Source of the DNA: Chitinophagales bacterium
GTDB taxonomy: Bacteria; Bacteroidota; Bacteroidia; Chitinophagales; UBA8649
Direction: 5' to 3'
Assembly: GCA_020635995.1 (NCBI GenBank)
Contig: JACJYS010000001.1
Location: 186,001-250,000 of the forward strand
DNA: 64,000 nt
Under the pieces are notes generated by a model. It was given only the letters and a program-made list of their open reading frames with translations. It was not told where the DNA came from and ran no database searches. Made by a program: the position numbers and the translations under genes. Shown piece after piece: positions 34,548-42,908 of the stretch. The number at the start of each line of letters is the position of its first letter. The first letter of the stretch is position 1.

Positions 34548-35135
34548 ATGATTATCCGTAAAGATACTCATGAAGTATTTTATATTAACTTTTCTTTAGT
34601 AGAAAAGTTACAAAACCTGCCTTGACGGCAGTCAAGGAATTGCACTAAGTCTTCAGCACCCCATTAAAATCTCACAGGTCTTTGGAACATCAATTTAATG
34701 ATTGTTTCCGTAAAAGGAATTTGGGATTCCGTATAAATTTTTCCGTTTCACTACAAAATTTTACGGAATGACGCCCCTGATATGATGATTTTTTTGAACT
34801 TTTAGTTCAAAAAAATCATCTCCTTGTTCTTCAAACAGTTTAATTTTTTACGGAGTTTTCGGTTAATGGGTGCCCCGCTTACAAACTTAAGGTGCACTTT
34901 TTATCTGACCTTAATCAAAAATACGTTAAGAAATGATGTAAAACAGACATCCAAAGTGAATGAAATTATAAAACAGTAAACAGACAAATTAGTATGCTTC
35001 TACAAATAAAAATACTTTAGGAAAACTAAAATTGAGCATACATTAATTTGTCCTCGTCTGTTTTATAGCATTTTAGTGTTTTTGATTACAGTCTTGATTT
35101 TTTGTTACTTTTGTATCAAGACAAAAGTAAAAGAC
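34548..35135 (+). repeat. Long inverted repeat, left copy (with internal insertion)
   Basis: The stretches 34548-34635 and about 34872-35135 match, in reverse complement, the sequence at about 38440-38795. In the 34882-35097 core I count roughly a dozen mismatches over 216 bases. Inside the core are inverted arms (ATAAAACAG, CAGACAAATTAGTATGC and their complements) able to form a long hairpin. About 230 extra bases at 34636-34871 interrupt this copy. This fills most of the 725-bp gap between dnaG and porZ; no gene was found in it. Confidence 0.85.
34784..34820. repeat. Perfect 17-bp inverted repeat with 3-base loop
   Basis: Arms at 34784-34800 and 34804-34820 (GATGATTTTTTTGAACT and its exact complement) within the segment that interrupts the left long repeat. 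A second hairpin made from TTCCGTAAAA-type halves lies just before it at about 34708-34777. Confidence 0.7.
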
Positions 35136-35219
35136 CACAAACTGTAATTCAAATTACTTAAACGTCCCAAGATGCTATCTTAAAGTATAAATTATTGGTA
35201 TAATAACGGATAGTCATAT

Positions 35220-37463
35220 TTATCTTATAATAGCTATACTGGTTTTAGCTTTTTCTTTTACATCTTTAACAGTGCTTCCCGAAAATACATAATATATCCC
35301 CGTTCTGGCTCGCTTGCCATTCATATCATTGCCATCCCAAACAAACTTACCACCCAAGGCATAGCCTTCTTTAATTAATACTCCGTGAGTGTCGGTTATT
35401 TTTACATAAGAATCACTTATTAAACCTTCTATAGCTATTGGTCCTGTATATTCCGGACGTACAGGATTAGGGTAAGCCTTTATGTTTTCATAATTTTCTG
35501 CCGGTTCTGTGGCATCGCCCATGTAAGAAACCATGCCTCCGCTTGTAAAAATAAATACTTCGCCATTAAATTTATTTACGGTTATATCGTAAATTTCGGT
35601 ATTAGGCAGTGGACTGTTTTCGGCATTAAAACTCAGTATTTCTTCTTTGCCGTCTTCGCTCATTAAAAACACACCAGCACTGGTGCCTATCCATTTTCTA
35701 TTGGCACCATCTACCTCTATAGCACTTACTCTGTCTGTTTCAAAAAGATACTCGGTATATAGGTCTAATGTGCTGGTAATTCTATCTGAAATACGGCAAG
35801 TAGATGTGGCATCAAAAATTCTGCTTGGACAAGAAAAAACGGCAATACCTTGAGCTGTACCTACCCAAACTTCGCCATTTTTATCTAAAGCCATACTTAA
35901 TACTGAATTGTTGGGTAAATTTCCTTGATTTCCATTAGTGGTTAGGGTTATTTTTTGCTCGCCAGAAGCACTTAAATTTTCGCCCTCTTTATATACTATT
36001 ATGCCTTGCCCATTTTGAGCCACCCATTTTTGCTCACTATCGTCTATTAGTAAATCTACCATTTTTTGATTATCATTTCCTATACTGAAACTGTACCATT
36101 CATCATTTGGTGTTTTTACTTTTAATGCATTGTGGGTTTCGGGGTTTAGTACCCACGTGTTTCCTTTGCTATCTGTGGCTAAACCTGTTACTTTTTGTAC
36201 TCCGGGGTTTAATAAAGCAGAACTTATAGGACTGTTAGAAGAATTATAAACTTTGCCCGTAGCAAAATCGCTAACAAGCAAACCCGTAAACATACCCACG
36301 TACAGCTTGTCTTCGTATTCATTATAAACTATTCTGGTAAACTCCTGAATAGGAAAATCGGTAGGTATAAAAGTATAAATATTGTAATTGTACCATATAC
36401 CTTCTTCAAAAATATAAAAACCTCCTTCTACATTGTCCATTCCATCTACATTATTATTAATTCCACCCGAAGTAATAGCCATGCTATTTTTATAAGAAAC
36501 AGCATTAAAACCTATGTTAGTAAATGGATTGTTGCCAATGCCTATTTTTTGCTCGTCTTTATAAATACCCAGTTTTTTATCGCCCATATAAATACTGTTT
36601 TGGGTTTTGATACAAACTTGTGGGTCTATTAAAAAAGAAGTGTTTAAAGAATCTATAACACTATTTTGTACACTATAAATATTTAAACCTTTAATAAAAG
36701 TTAGTGTTTCTGAAGCTTTTAAGCTTTTTAAGGGCAATGTATCTGTATAAATTGTTTGCCACATACCATTATGATAAAAAGCCAGCTCAGTAGAAATGCC
36801 GTACAAAGTATCGTTAAAACTTTCTATTTCGCTTAAACCACTTATATAGGGCACGGCATGATTCCATTGGGAATAATCAAGTAAATTGCCTGAACTTATA
36901 GATGCTTTTTTTAAACCTTGTGCTGTTAAAGCAAAAATAGTGTCTTGTACAATGGCACAATCCGTTACTTTTACTTGGTCGCCTGTAGAACCTATTACGT
37001 AGGTGTTGTCAATTTCTTCATTTTCAAGGTCTAAAACTACTATTCCAAAATCTGTACTTATGTATGCAAAACCATGGTTTGTATATATGCCATTAATGTT
37101 TTTAGAACTTGACGTTAGTTTGTTTTTTATATCAGGAATATTAATAATAGTATTGTCTTTAAATAAATCAATATTACTATTGTTATAGGCTATTATAAAA
37201 GTGTTAAAAGTACTGTCGTAGGCTATGTCTTGCACACCAAAATCGCTGAGCCCCGATGCTTTATCTAAAGTTCTGGTTGAGTTATCGGTAATATCGTAAA
37301 GAAAAACAGATTTTTCTGTTGCTCCCATAATGATATTTGGGGCATAAGTTAATTTCATTACATTATTATAATTAATGTGCATACGCCATGTGCCTATTTG
37401 CTGGGTTTTGGCAGTAAAACCCATAAGCAATAACAAACAGAATAAGGATGTTTTTATATTCAT
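35220..37463 (-). CDS. porZ: PorZ-like type IX secretion system beta-propeller protein
   Basis: 747 aa from the ATG at 37463, giving a signal peptide (MNIKTSLFCLLLLMGFTAKTQQ); an in-frame start at 37472 would add three residues. Mature PorZ begins IGTWRMHINYN, followed by two seven-bladed propellers (for example NGEVWVGTAQGIAVF near residue 520). The end (YPNPVRPEY...GKRARTGIYYVF) is the T9SS-type C-terminal domain found in PorZ. PorZ sits on the cell surface and takes part in attaching cargo to anionic lipopolysaccharide in Porphyromonas. The other T9SS genes are not in the window. Confidence 0.83.
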   Translation of the reverse strand: MNIKTSLFCLLLLMGFTAKTQQIGTWRMHINYNNVMKLTYAPNIIMGATEKSVFLYDITDNSTRTLDKASGLSDFGVQDIAYDSTFNTFIIAYNNSNIDLFKDNTIINIPDIKNKLTSSSKNINGIYTNHGFAYISTDFGIVVLDLENEEIDNTYVIGSTGDQVKVTDCAIVQDTIFALTAQGLKKASISSGNLLDYSQWNHAVPYISGLSEIESFNDTLYGISTELAFYHNGMWQTIYTDTLPLKSLKASETLTFIKGLNIYSVQNSVIDSLNTSFLIDPQVCIKTQNSIYMGDKKLGIYKDEQKIGIGNNPFTNIGFNAVSYKNSMAITSGGINNNVDGMDNVEGGFYIFEEGIWYNYNIYTFIPTDFPIQEFTRIVYNEYEDKLYVGMFTGLLVSDFATGKVYNSSNSPISSALLNPGVQKVTGLATDSKGNTWVLNPETHNALKVKTPNDEWYSFSIGNDNQKMVDLLIDDSEQKWVAQNGQGIIVYKEGENLSASGEQKITLTTNGNQGNLPNNSVLSMALDKNGEVWVGTAQGIAVFSCPSRIFDATSTCRISDRITSTLDLYTEYLFETDRVSAIEVDGANRKWIGTSAGVFLMSEDGKEEILSFNAENSPLPNTEIYDITVNKFNGEVFIFTSGGMVSYMGDATEPAENYENIKAYPNPVRPEYTGPIAIEGLISDSYVKITDTHGVLIKEGYALGGKFVWDGNDMNGKRARTGIYYVFSGSTVKDVKEKAKTSIAIIR

Positions 37464-37518
37464 GAATTGCAAAGTAACACTAATTTCATTGTATAAACGG
37501 TATTATTAAAAGCATATT

Positions 37519-38202
37519 TTATAACATGGCATTATCTGCAAAACTATAATAGCCATTGTACGAAACAATTATGTGGTCTATTAATTTGATGTTGAGTAGC
37601 TGCCCTGCTTCTTTTATTTGTTTTGTTATTTTAATATCTGCTTGCGATGCCCGCATGCTTCCCGAAGGATGATTATGAATTAAAACTACGGATGAAGCCA
37701 AGCGTTCAAGGGCATATTTAAACAACATTCTTACATCTACAACTGTGCCTTCCATACCTCCGGTGCTCAGTTTTTCTTTTCCTATAATAGTATTTGAATT
37801 GTTTAAAAAAAGCACCCAAAATTCTTCATAAATTAAGTCGCTAAGCTGGGCAATAAACAGTTTATAAATATCAGAACTATGTTTAATTTTATTGGTGGTT
37901 GATAAATTTTCTGCTTGGCGTCTTCTGCCCAGTTCCATGGCTGCCACTATAGAAATAGCTTTGGCTTCGCCTATGCCTTTAAACTTCATTAAATCTTTTA
38001 CCGCCAGTTTTCCTAATTGGCTTAAATCGTTGTTTACGTAATCTAATATTTGAGAGCAAAGCTCTACTGCGGTAACTTTGGGTGTTCCGCTACCTATTAA
38101 AATTGCCAATAATTCGGCATCGCTTAAATTAGATTTTCCTTTAGCCAGCAGTTTTTCTCTTGGTTTGTCTTCATCGTTCCATGTGGTAATGGGCTTATTC
38201 AT
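37519..38202 (-). CDS. radC: RadC-family JAB-domain protein
   Basis: 227 aa from ATG 38202 (MNKPITTWNDEDKPREKLL), the usual family N-terminus; the longer frame adds six residues. A helix-hairpin-helix lies near residues 55-75 (LMKFKGIGEAKAISIVAA). The JAB/MPN metal motif is complete: E...HNHPSG...D (LIHNHPSGSMRASQADIKIT). The role is unclear; despite its name it is not proven to repair DNA. It may be co-transcribed with porZ, 55 bases downstream. Confidence 0.92.
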   Translation of the reverse strand: MNKPITTWNDEDKPREKLLAKGKSNLSDAELLAILIGSGTPKVTAVELCSQILDYVNNDLSQLGKLAVKDLMKFKGIGEAKAISIVAAMELGRRRQAENLSTTNKIKHSSDIYKLFIAQLSDLIYEEFWVLFLNNSNTIIGKEKLSTGGMEGTVVDVRMLFKYALERLASSVVLIHNHPSGSMRASQADIKITKQIKEAGQLLNIKLIDHIIVSYNGYYSFADNAML

Positions 38203-38221
38203 AAGCATAAAATTAAGCAAT

Positions 38222-38349
38222 TAATACCAATTGTTAACACAAAATAGATTAGACTATTTTGTGTTTTACAATGGTAAATGCCGATATAGATATATAGTAC
38301 AATAAGGCGAAGCTGAGATTGGACTATTATATATTCTTAATCGGCATAA
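38222..38349 (-). repeat. 130-bp hairpin repeat, copy B (full length, reverse)
   Basis: Reverse complement of copies A and C: it starts TAATACCAATTGTTAACAC and ends with the TCGGCAT end. The hairpin CAAAATAGATTAGACTATTTTG is intact. It sits 19 bases upstream of the radC start. Confidence 0.85.
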
Positions 38350-38439
38350 TTATTTTAAAAACTTCATAACTATCCTAATGCTCTGTACTTAAGTAATGAA
38401 TAATGCATGATTGCTAAATTTAGGTAACAAGTGCAATTT

Positions 38440-38795
38440 TTTACCTTTGTCTTGACACAAAGGTAACCAAAGGTCAAGACTGTAATCAAAAACACTAAAA
38501 TGCTATAAAACAGACGATGACAAATTAATGTATGCTCAATTTTAGTTTTCCTAAAGTATTTTCACTTTTAGGAGCATACTAATTTGTCTGTTTATTGTTT
38601 TATAATTTCATTCATTTTGGATGTCTGTTTTACACCATTTCTTAACGTATTTTTGATTAAGGTCGGGTAAAAAGTGCATCTTAAGTTTGCAAGCGGAATA
38701 CCTTGACTGCCATCCAGCAGTTTTTGTAACTTTTTTACTAAGAAAAGATAGTGTAAAATACTTTATGAGTTTTTTACGAATGGTGTCATAATCAT
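38440..38795 (-). repeat. Long inverted repeat, right copy
   Basis: Reverse complement of the left copy (34548-35135) without the 230-base insertion; the best-conserved core is 38474-38689. Its outer end runs right up to the stop codon (38792-38794) of the 197-aa membrane protein gene. With copy B it fills the 590-bp gap between radC and that gene; no gene was found there. Confidence 0.85.
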
Positions 38796-39382
38796 TCTTC
38801 TATCTGATTTTGAATGTTATTTAAGTGTTCTATCAAAGTGTTTAGTTTGTTTTGTTGTTTAGCTATAGTTTTTGGTCTTAAATAAAACCAATTGAATAAA
38901 AACCAAATGGCTACTGTTGCGTAGCAAGCTATGGCTAAAAGTAGTGGCATTCTGGCAGCATACTCTATCATATATAAACCAATACCCAATGACAGCATTA
39001 TAAAATAAAGGCTTACCATTTTTGAGTGTAACTTCTTTTGTTTTTCCTGTAACATGAGTAAATTTTCTAAGTAACTTTTGTTGCTATTTGTTTCATTTAG
39101 CTTTTTAAGTAAAGGAAATTGTTTGTTATAAGCAAATAGAAAGATTATCATTGCCAAAATAGTTAGTACTATCCCAATTTTTGTGCTTATAAATTGTGGT
39201 TTTGCAAAATACCATATTACTATAATAAAAACTGTAGTAAGTATGCTAATTGCATTGGCAAATATAATTTGGCTTAAGTTTTTTTGACGGTATTTTTTTA
39301 TACGGTTAAAAATATTTTGTACGTCTGCTTGAACAATATTCTGCTCATTCCACATTTTGCTGAAGTCTATATTATTTTCCAT
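38792..39382 (-). CDS. Membrane protein next to an ECF sigma factor, possible anti-sigma factor
   Basis: 196 aa from ATG 39382 (MENNIDFSKMWNEQ); an ATG at 39391 would add three residues. A cytoplasmic N-terminus of about 38 residues is followed by membrane segments near 38-58, 65-82, 117-136 and 142-160, then a charged tail with heptad-like spacing (KQQNKLNTLIEHLNNIQNQIEE). It overlaps the sigma factor gene. Its position suggests an anti-sigma function, but I do not see a standard zinc-containing anti-sigma motif. Confidence 0.65.
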   Translation of the reverse strand: MENNIDFSKMWNEQNIVQADVQNIFNRIKKYRQKNLSQIIFANAISILTTVFIIVIWYFAKPQFISTKIGIVLTILAMIIFLFAYNKQFPLLKKLNETNSNKSYLENLLMLQEKQKKLHSKMVSLYFIMLSLGIGLYMIEYAARMPLLLAIACYATVAIWFLFNWFYLRPKTIAKQQNKLNTLIEHLNNIQNQIEE

Positions 39383-39842
39383 GATTTTCAAATTTTGTTT
39401 TTAATTTTTCTTTAATTCGGTGTATTCTAACGCGCGTATTACTTTCTGAAATGCCAACAATAGTAGCTATTTCGGCTTGGTTTATGTTTTCCAATTCTAA
39501 AGAAATAATCAGTCGGTCTAATTCGGGAAGCTCTGCAATAAATTTTTGTAGTAGCTGTAAGTTTTTTTCTTCGTTACTTGATTTTTCTTCAGATAAATGA
39601 ACAGGTATTTCGGTATTAAACTTGCTTTTATCACTTTTAATGTGGCGTAAACATTTATTGGTGGCTATTCTAAAAATCCAGGTGTTTATGCTAGCTTCTT
39701 GCCTAAATTCGGGTAGTTTTTGCCAAACCGTTATAAATGTTTCTTGAGCCAAATCTTGAGCAGCCGTTTCATTTCCTAAATATCCCAAGCATAAGCGATA
39801 TATTTTAGCCCAATAACTATTATAGATTTGTTCAAATTCCAT
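39372..39842 (-). CDS. ECF-type RNA polymerase sigma factor
   Basis: 156 aa. Sigma region 2 is seen in CLGYLGNETAAQDLAQETFITVWQKL (first part of it) and region 4 in LELENINQAEIATIVGISESNTRVRIHRIKEKL near the C-terminus. It would direct transcription of a stress or envelope regulon. Its overlapping partner gene encodes a membrane protein. A near-consensus box (AACTTTTG) lies upstream, and REP copy 1 and repeat copy C lie behind it. Confidence 0.93.
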   Translation of the reverse strand: MEFEQIYNSYWAKIYRLCLGYLGNETAAQDLAQETFITVWQKLPEFRQEASINTWIFRIATNKCLRHIKSDKSKFNTEIPVHLSEEKSSNEEKNLQLLQKFIAELPELDRLIISLELENINQAEIATIVGISESNTRVRIHRIKEKLKTKFENHGK

Positions 39843-39904
39843 TAGTAATTTTATCCTTTAGATACCAAAAGTTGCAAAATGTTACAAAAGAAACTGAAAA
39901 AATT

Positions 39905-39937
39905 ATTCGTGGCACGACTCAAAGTCGTGCCACGAAT
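39905..39937. repeat. GTGGCACGA palindrome, copy 1
   Basis: ATTCGTGGCACGACT, a short loop and AGTCGTGCCACGAAT form a near-perfect hairpin between the sigma factor promoter and repeat copy C. Confidence 0.75.
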
Positions 39938-39943
39938 ACTATT

Positions 39944-40073
39944 ATACCGATTAGGAATATATAATAGTCCAATTTCGGTTACACCTTATTGTACTAAATA
40001 TATTGCTCTATCGGCATTTACCATTGTAAAACACCAAATAGATTAAACTATTTGGTGTTGACAATTGGTATTA
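39944..40073 (+). repeat. 130-bp hairpin repeat, copy C (full length)
   Basis: Same layout as copy A, with compensating changes in the hairpin (ACACCAAATAG pairs with CTATTTGGTGT), so the stem is kept while the sequence drifts. The terminal TTA at 40071-40073 is the stop codon of queG on the minus strand. Confidence 0.85.
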
Positions 40074-40991
40074 CTTCAAAAATTTAATATTTCTTTTTAG
40101 TCCTTCATATTTTGTGCGTTTTACGGCACTGCCTTCAAAAAGATTATTAAATTCCTCTAAAGATAAATTATCCCATTCTTCTTTGTTTTTAGACAGCAGT
40201 TCTTCTTTGGCGTTAAATTTTTCTTCATTATTTGCTTTAGCTCGGGCATTTATGGGGCACACATCTTGGCAAATATCGCAACCGTAAATCCAACTCTCCA
40301 TTTTATCTTTAAAAAAAGTAGGTATTTCGCCTTTGTGTTCTATGGTGGCATAAGAAATACACTTGCTACCATCTACTTTGTAGGGTTCAAAAATGGCATT
40401 AGTAGGGCAGGCATCTATACATTTTGTACAGTTGCCGCAGTAGTCTTTAACTGGGCTGTCGTATTCCAACTCTAAATCGCAAATTATTTCTGCCAAAAAG
40501 AAAAAAGAACCTTTGCCTTTAGTGAGTAGTAGCGAGTTTTTTCCTATCCAGCCCACACCGCTTTTTCTTGCCCAAGCGTGTTCTAAAATAGGTGCACTAT
40601 CGGTAAAAACCCGTGCATTAAAACTGCCTATTTCTTCTTTTAATTCATCTACTAATTTCTGTAGTTTTTTACGTATAGTTTTATGGTAATCCTTTCCATA
40701 AGCGTATTTGGCTATTTTGTAAGTGTCTGTATGTTGTTTTTGGGTAGGGAAATAGTTGTAGCTTAGCGAAACTACAGATTTTGCTCCGGGAACTAACAAT
40801 GTAGGGTCTGCCCGCAAATCAAGATGATTTTGCATATAGCTCATTTGCCCGTGCATACCTTGGTTGAGCCAATTTTTTAAAAACCGCACATCTTCATTTA
40901 AAACCTCAGCTTTGCTAATGCCTACTTCTTCAAAACCATATTTATAAGCTTTTGATTTTAGAAGTTTGGTAATGGTGGTTACAGGTTTCAT
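40071..40991 (-). CDS. queG: Epoxyqueuosine reductase
   Basis: 306 aa. It reduces epoxyqueuosine to queuosine in tRNA wobble positions, using cobalamin and two 4Fe-4S clusters. The ferredoxin motifs CGNCTKCIDACPTNAI and CDICQDVCPIN are complete, and the cobalamin-binding region (DSAPILEHAWARKSGVGWIG) is conserved. The HEAT-repeat tail of some homologues is absent, as in many Bacteroidota. The stop codon is supplied by repeat copy C. A consensus promoter box lies seven bases before the start. Confidence 0.95.
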   Translation of the reverse strand: MKPVTTITKLLKSKAYKYGFEEVGISKAEVLNEDVRFLKNWLNQGMHGQMSYMQNHLDLRADPTLLVPGAKSVVSLSYNYFPTQKQHTDTYKIAKYAYGKDYHKTIRKKLQKLVDELKEEIGSFNARVFTDSAPILEHAWARKSGVGWIGKNSLLLTKGKGSFFFLAEIICDLELEYDSPVKDYCGNCTKCIDACPTNAIFEPYKVDGSKCISYATIEHKGEIPTFFKDKMESWIYGCDICQDVCPINARAKANNEEKFNAKEELLSKNKEEWDNLSLEEFNNLFEGSAVKRTKYEGLKRNIKFLK

Positions 40992-40998
40992 GGTAATA

Positions 40999-41006
40999 CA
41001 AAGCTA
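40999..41006 (-). promoter_or_regulatory. -7 promoter box (TAGCTTTG) of queG
   Basis: Perfect TAnnTTTG match with only seven bases to the ATG. A TTTG lies about 22 bases farther upstream. The transcript would be nearly leaderless. Confidence 0.6.
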
Positions 41007-41102
41007 TGGAAAAAGCATTATTTATAAGCAAATTATATAAATACCATGCTGTTTAGAATGATATAATAGCCTTATTTTTAATTAACTATTGAGTATAAAG
41101 AG

Positions 41103-41110
41103 TATTTTTG
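41103..41110 (+). promoter_or_regulatory. -7 promoter box (TATTTTTG) of the SRPBCC/GyrI gene
   Basis: Perfect TAnnTTTG match 22 bases before the ATG at 41133. Confidence 0.5.
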
Positions 41111-41132
41111 CTGAAATATAAAAAACAAACAC

Positions 41133-42158
41133 ATGAAAATAATGAAGATTTTATTAGGAATTATTGGTGTAATACTATTGGCGTATATGGCTTTAGGTGT
41201 ATTTGGAAAAAAGAACTACAAAGTAGAAAGAGAAATATTAATACAAGCCCCAAAAGAAGCTATTTGGAAGCACATAAGTAACTATAATAATTGGGGGGCG
41301 TGGTCTCCGTGGGTTAATAAAGACTCAAATGCAGTATATACTTTTTCTGAAGAACAAGGGGGCGTTGGTGCGGCTCAATCTTGGGAAGGTAATGAAGAAG
41401 TAGGCAAAGGCTCTATGGAAACCACAAAAACGGAGGGAAACGATTTATTAGAATATAAATTACAATTTATAGAACCTTGGGAAATGCAGTCTTATGGTGG
41501 ATTTACTTTAGAAACTGTAGATGAAGGCACTAAAGTTACTTGGACAGACCAAGGCAATATTCCCTTTATGCAAAGAGCCTTTATGATATTTATGGATATG
41601 GACAAAATGATAGGCCCTGATTTTGAATTGGGATTACAAAAACTAAAAGAAATAGCTGAAAATGAGAAAAGCTTAGCACAGGAATATGAAATTAAAACCA
41701 TAGATTTTCCTGTCACCACATACATTGGCAAAAAATACAAAATAGCTTTTACTAATTTAGATGCAGAACTATTTGGCAATACATACCAAACCATAGGTGT
41801 GTTTTTAGCAAAAAACAACTTAGAATCTGAGGGCATGCCTGCTGCAATATATTTCTCGTGGGACATGGAAAATGGCACAACAGAGATGGCTCCTGTAATT
41901 CCCGTAGCCAACTATACTAACGGAACAAAATTAACAGACGAGTTAGAAGTTTTTAGTGCTAATGCCACAAAAGCGTTAGAGGTAGATTATTATGGTCCCT
42001 ATGAAGAATCAGGCAAAGCACATGAGGCTATTTCTAAGTATTTAGTAGAAAACAATATAGAGGTTAAAGGTTTTGTTATAGAAGAATATGCCAATGACCC
42101 TGCAACAGTAAACAGCTCACAAGAGTATTTAACTAAAATATATTATCTGTTAAATTAA
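41133..42158 (+). CDS. SRPBCC (START-like) and GyrI-like effector-binding fusion protein
   Basis: 341 aa. An N-terminal membrane anchor (about 5-22) is followed by an SRPBCC ligand-binding domain (about 30-165; EILIQAPKEAIWKHISNYNNW, shown for its start) and a GyrI-like/AraC effector-binding domain (about 185-340; LEVDYYGPYEESGKAHEAI). The fusion is common in Bacteroidota; it probably binds a hydrophobic small molecule at the membrane. No DNA-binding domain is present. Ligand unknown. Confidence 0.82.
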   Translation: MKIMKILLGIIGVILLAYMALGVFGKKNYKVEREILIQAPKEAIWKHISNYNNWGAWSPWVNKDSNAVYTFSEEQGGVGAAQSWEGNEEVGKGSMETTKTEGNDLLEYKLQFIEPWEMQSYGGFTLETVDEGTKVTWTDQGNIPFMQRAFMIFMDMDKMIGPDFELGLQKLKEIAENEKSLAQEYEIKTIDFPVTTYIGKKYKIAFTNLDAELFGNTYQTIGVFLAKNNLESEGMPAAIYFSWDMENGTTEMAPVIPVANYTNGTKLTDELEVFSANATKALEVDYYGPYEESGKAHEAISKYLVENNIEVKGFVIEEYANDPATVNSSQEYLTKIYYLLN

Positions 42159-42170
42159 TTTCTCCTTGAG

Positions 42171-42207
42171 ATACTCGAACCACGACTCCAAGTCGTGGCA
42201 CGAGTAT
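42171..42207. repeat. GTGGCACGA palindrome, copy 2
   Basis: ATACTCGAACCACGACT pairs with AGTCGTGGCACGAGTAT around CCA. It sits between the SRPBCC gene and grpE and could act as a terminator. Confidence 0.7.
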
Positions 42208-42291
42208 TTTAGAGCCTAAAATTCTCTAATACACAATGTCTAACTGTCTAAAAATTTAATAATTTTCTGCCAATTTGTCCCTAAATATACA

Positions 42292-42888
42292 ATGGCAAAG
42301 AATTTGACAGCACCTAATAATATAATATTAAGTGAAACTATGAGCCAAGAAGAACAAAACGAAAAAATAGAAGAACAAGAAATAAACAAAGAGGAAAATA
42401 CTGCCGAAGAGCCGGAAGTAACAGAAGCTACAGAAGAAAACTCTGTAGAAACTTTAGAAAGAAAACTACAAGAGCAAAAAGATAAATATTTGCGTTTATT
42501 TGCCGATTTTGACAACTATAAAAAACGTACAGCCAAAGAACGCTTAGACCTACTAAACACAGCAGGAAAAGATATTATTTTAAGCATTTTACCTGTTTTA
42601 GATGATTTTGAACGAGCTATAGCTGTTGCCGATAACGCTACAGATGTAAACTCTGTAAAAGAAGGTATGGATTTAATAAAAAACAAGCTATTTAATACCT
42701 TAAAACAAAGAGGTTTAGAGCCTATGGATAGCCAAGGCAAAGATTTTGATGCAGAGCAGCAAGAAGCCATTACTGAAATACCAGCTCCTAATGCCGAAAT
42801 GAAAGGGAGAGTAATGGACGTAGTAGAAAAAGGCTATTTAATGAACGGTAAAATAATACGCTACGCAAAAGTAGTAGTAGGTAAGTAA
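42292..42888 (+). CDS. grpE: Nucleotide exchange factor GrpE
   Basis: 198 aa from ATG 42292; the in-frame ATG at 42340 (MSQEEQNEKIEEQ, 182 aa) looks more like a usual GrpE start. After an acidic N-terminus comes the long dimer coiled coil (about 65-110, with RLFADFDNYKKRTAKER) and the beta domain ending VMDVVEKGYLMNGKIIRYAKVVV. It releases ADP from DnaK. It lies 20 bases before dnaJ; dnaK itself is not here. Confidence 0.94.
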   Translation: MAKNLTAPNNIILSETMSQEEQNEKIEEQEINKEENTAEEPEVTEATEENSVETLERKLQEQKDKYLRLFADFDNYKKRTAKERLDLLNTAGKDIILSILPVLDDFERAIAVADNATDVNSVKEGMDLIKNKLFNTLKQRGLEPMDSQGKDFDAEQQEAITEIPAPNAEMKGRVMDVVEKGYLMNGKIIRYAKVVVGK

Positions 42889-42908
42889 TATATAAAGTAT
42901 AAGTTTTT

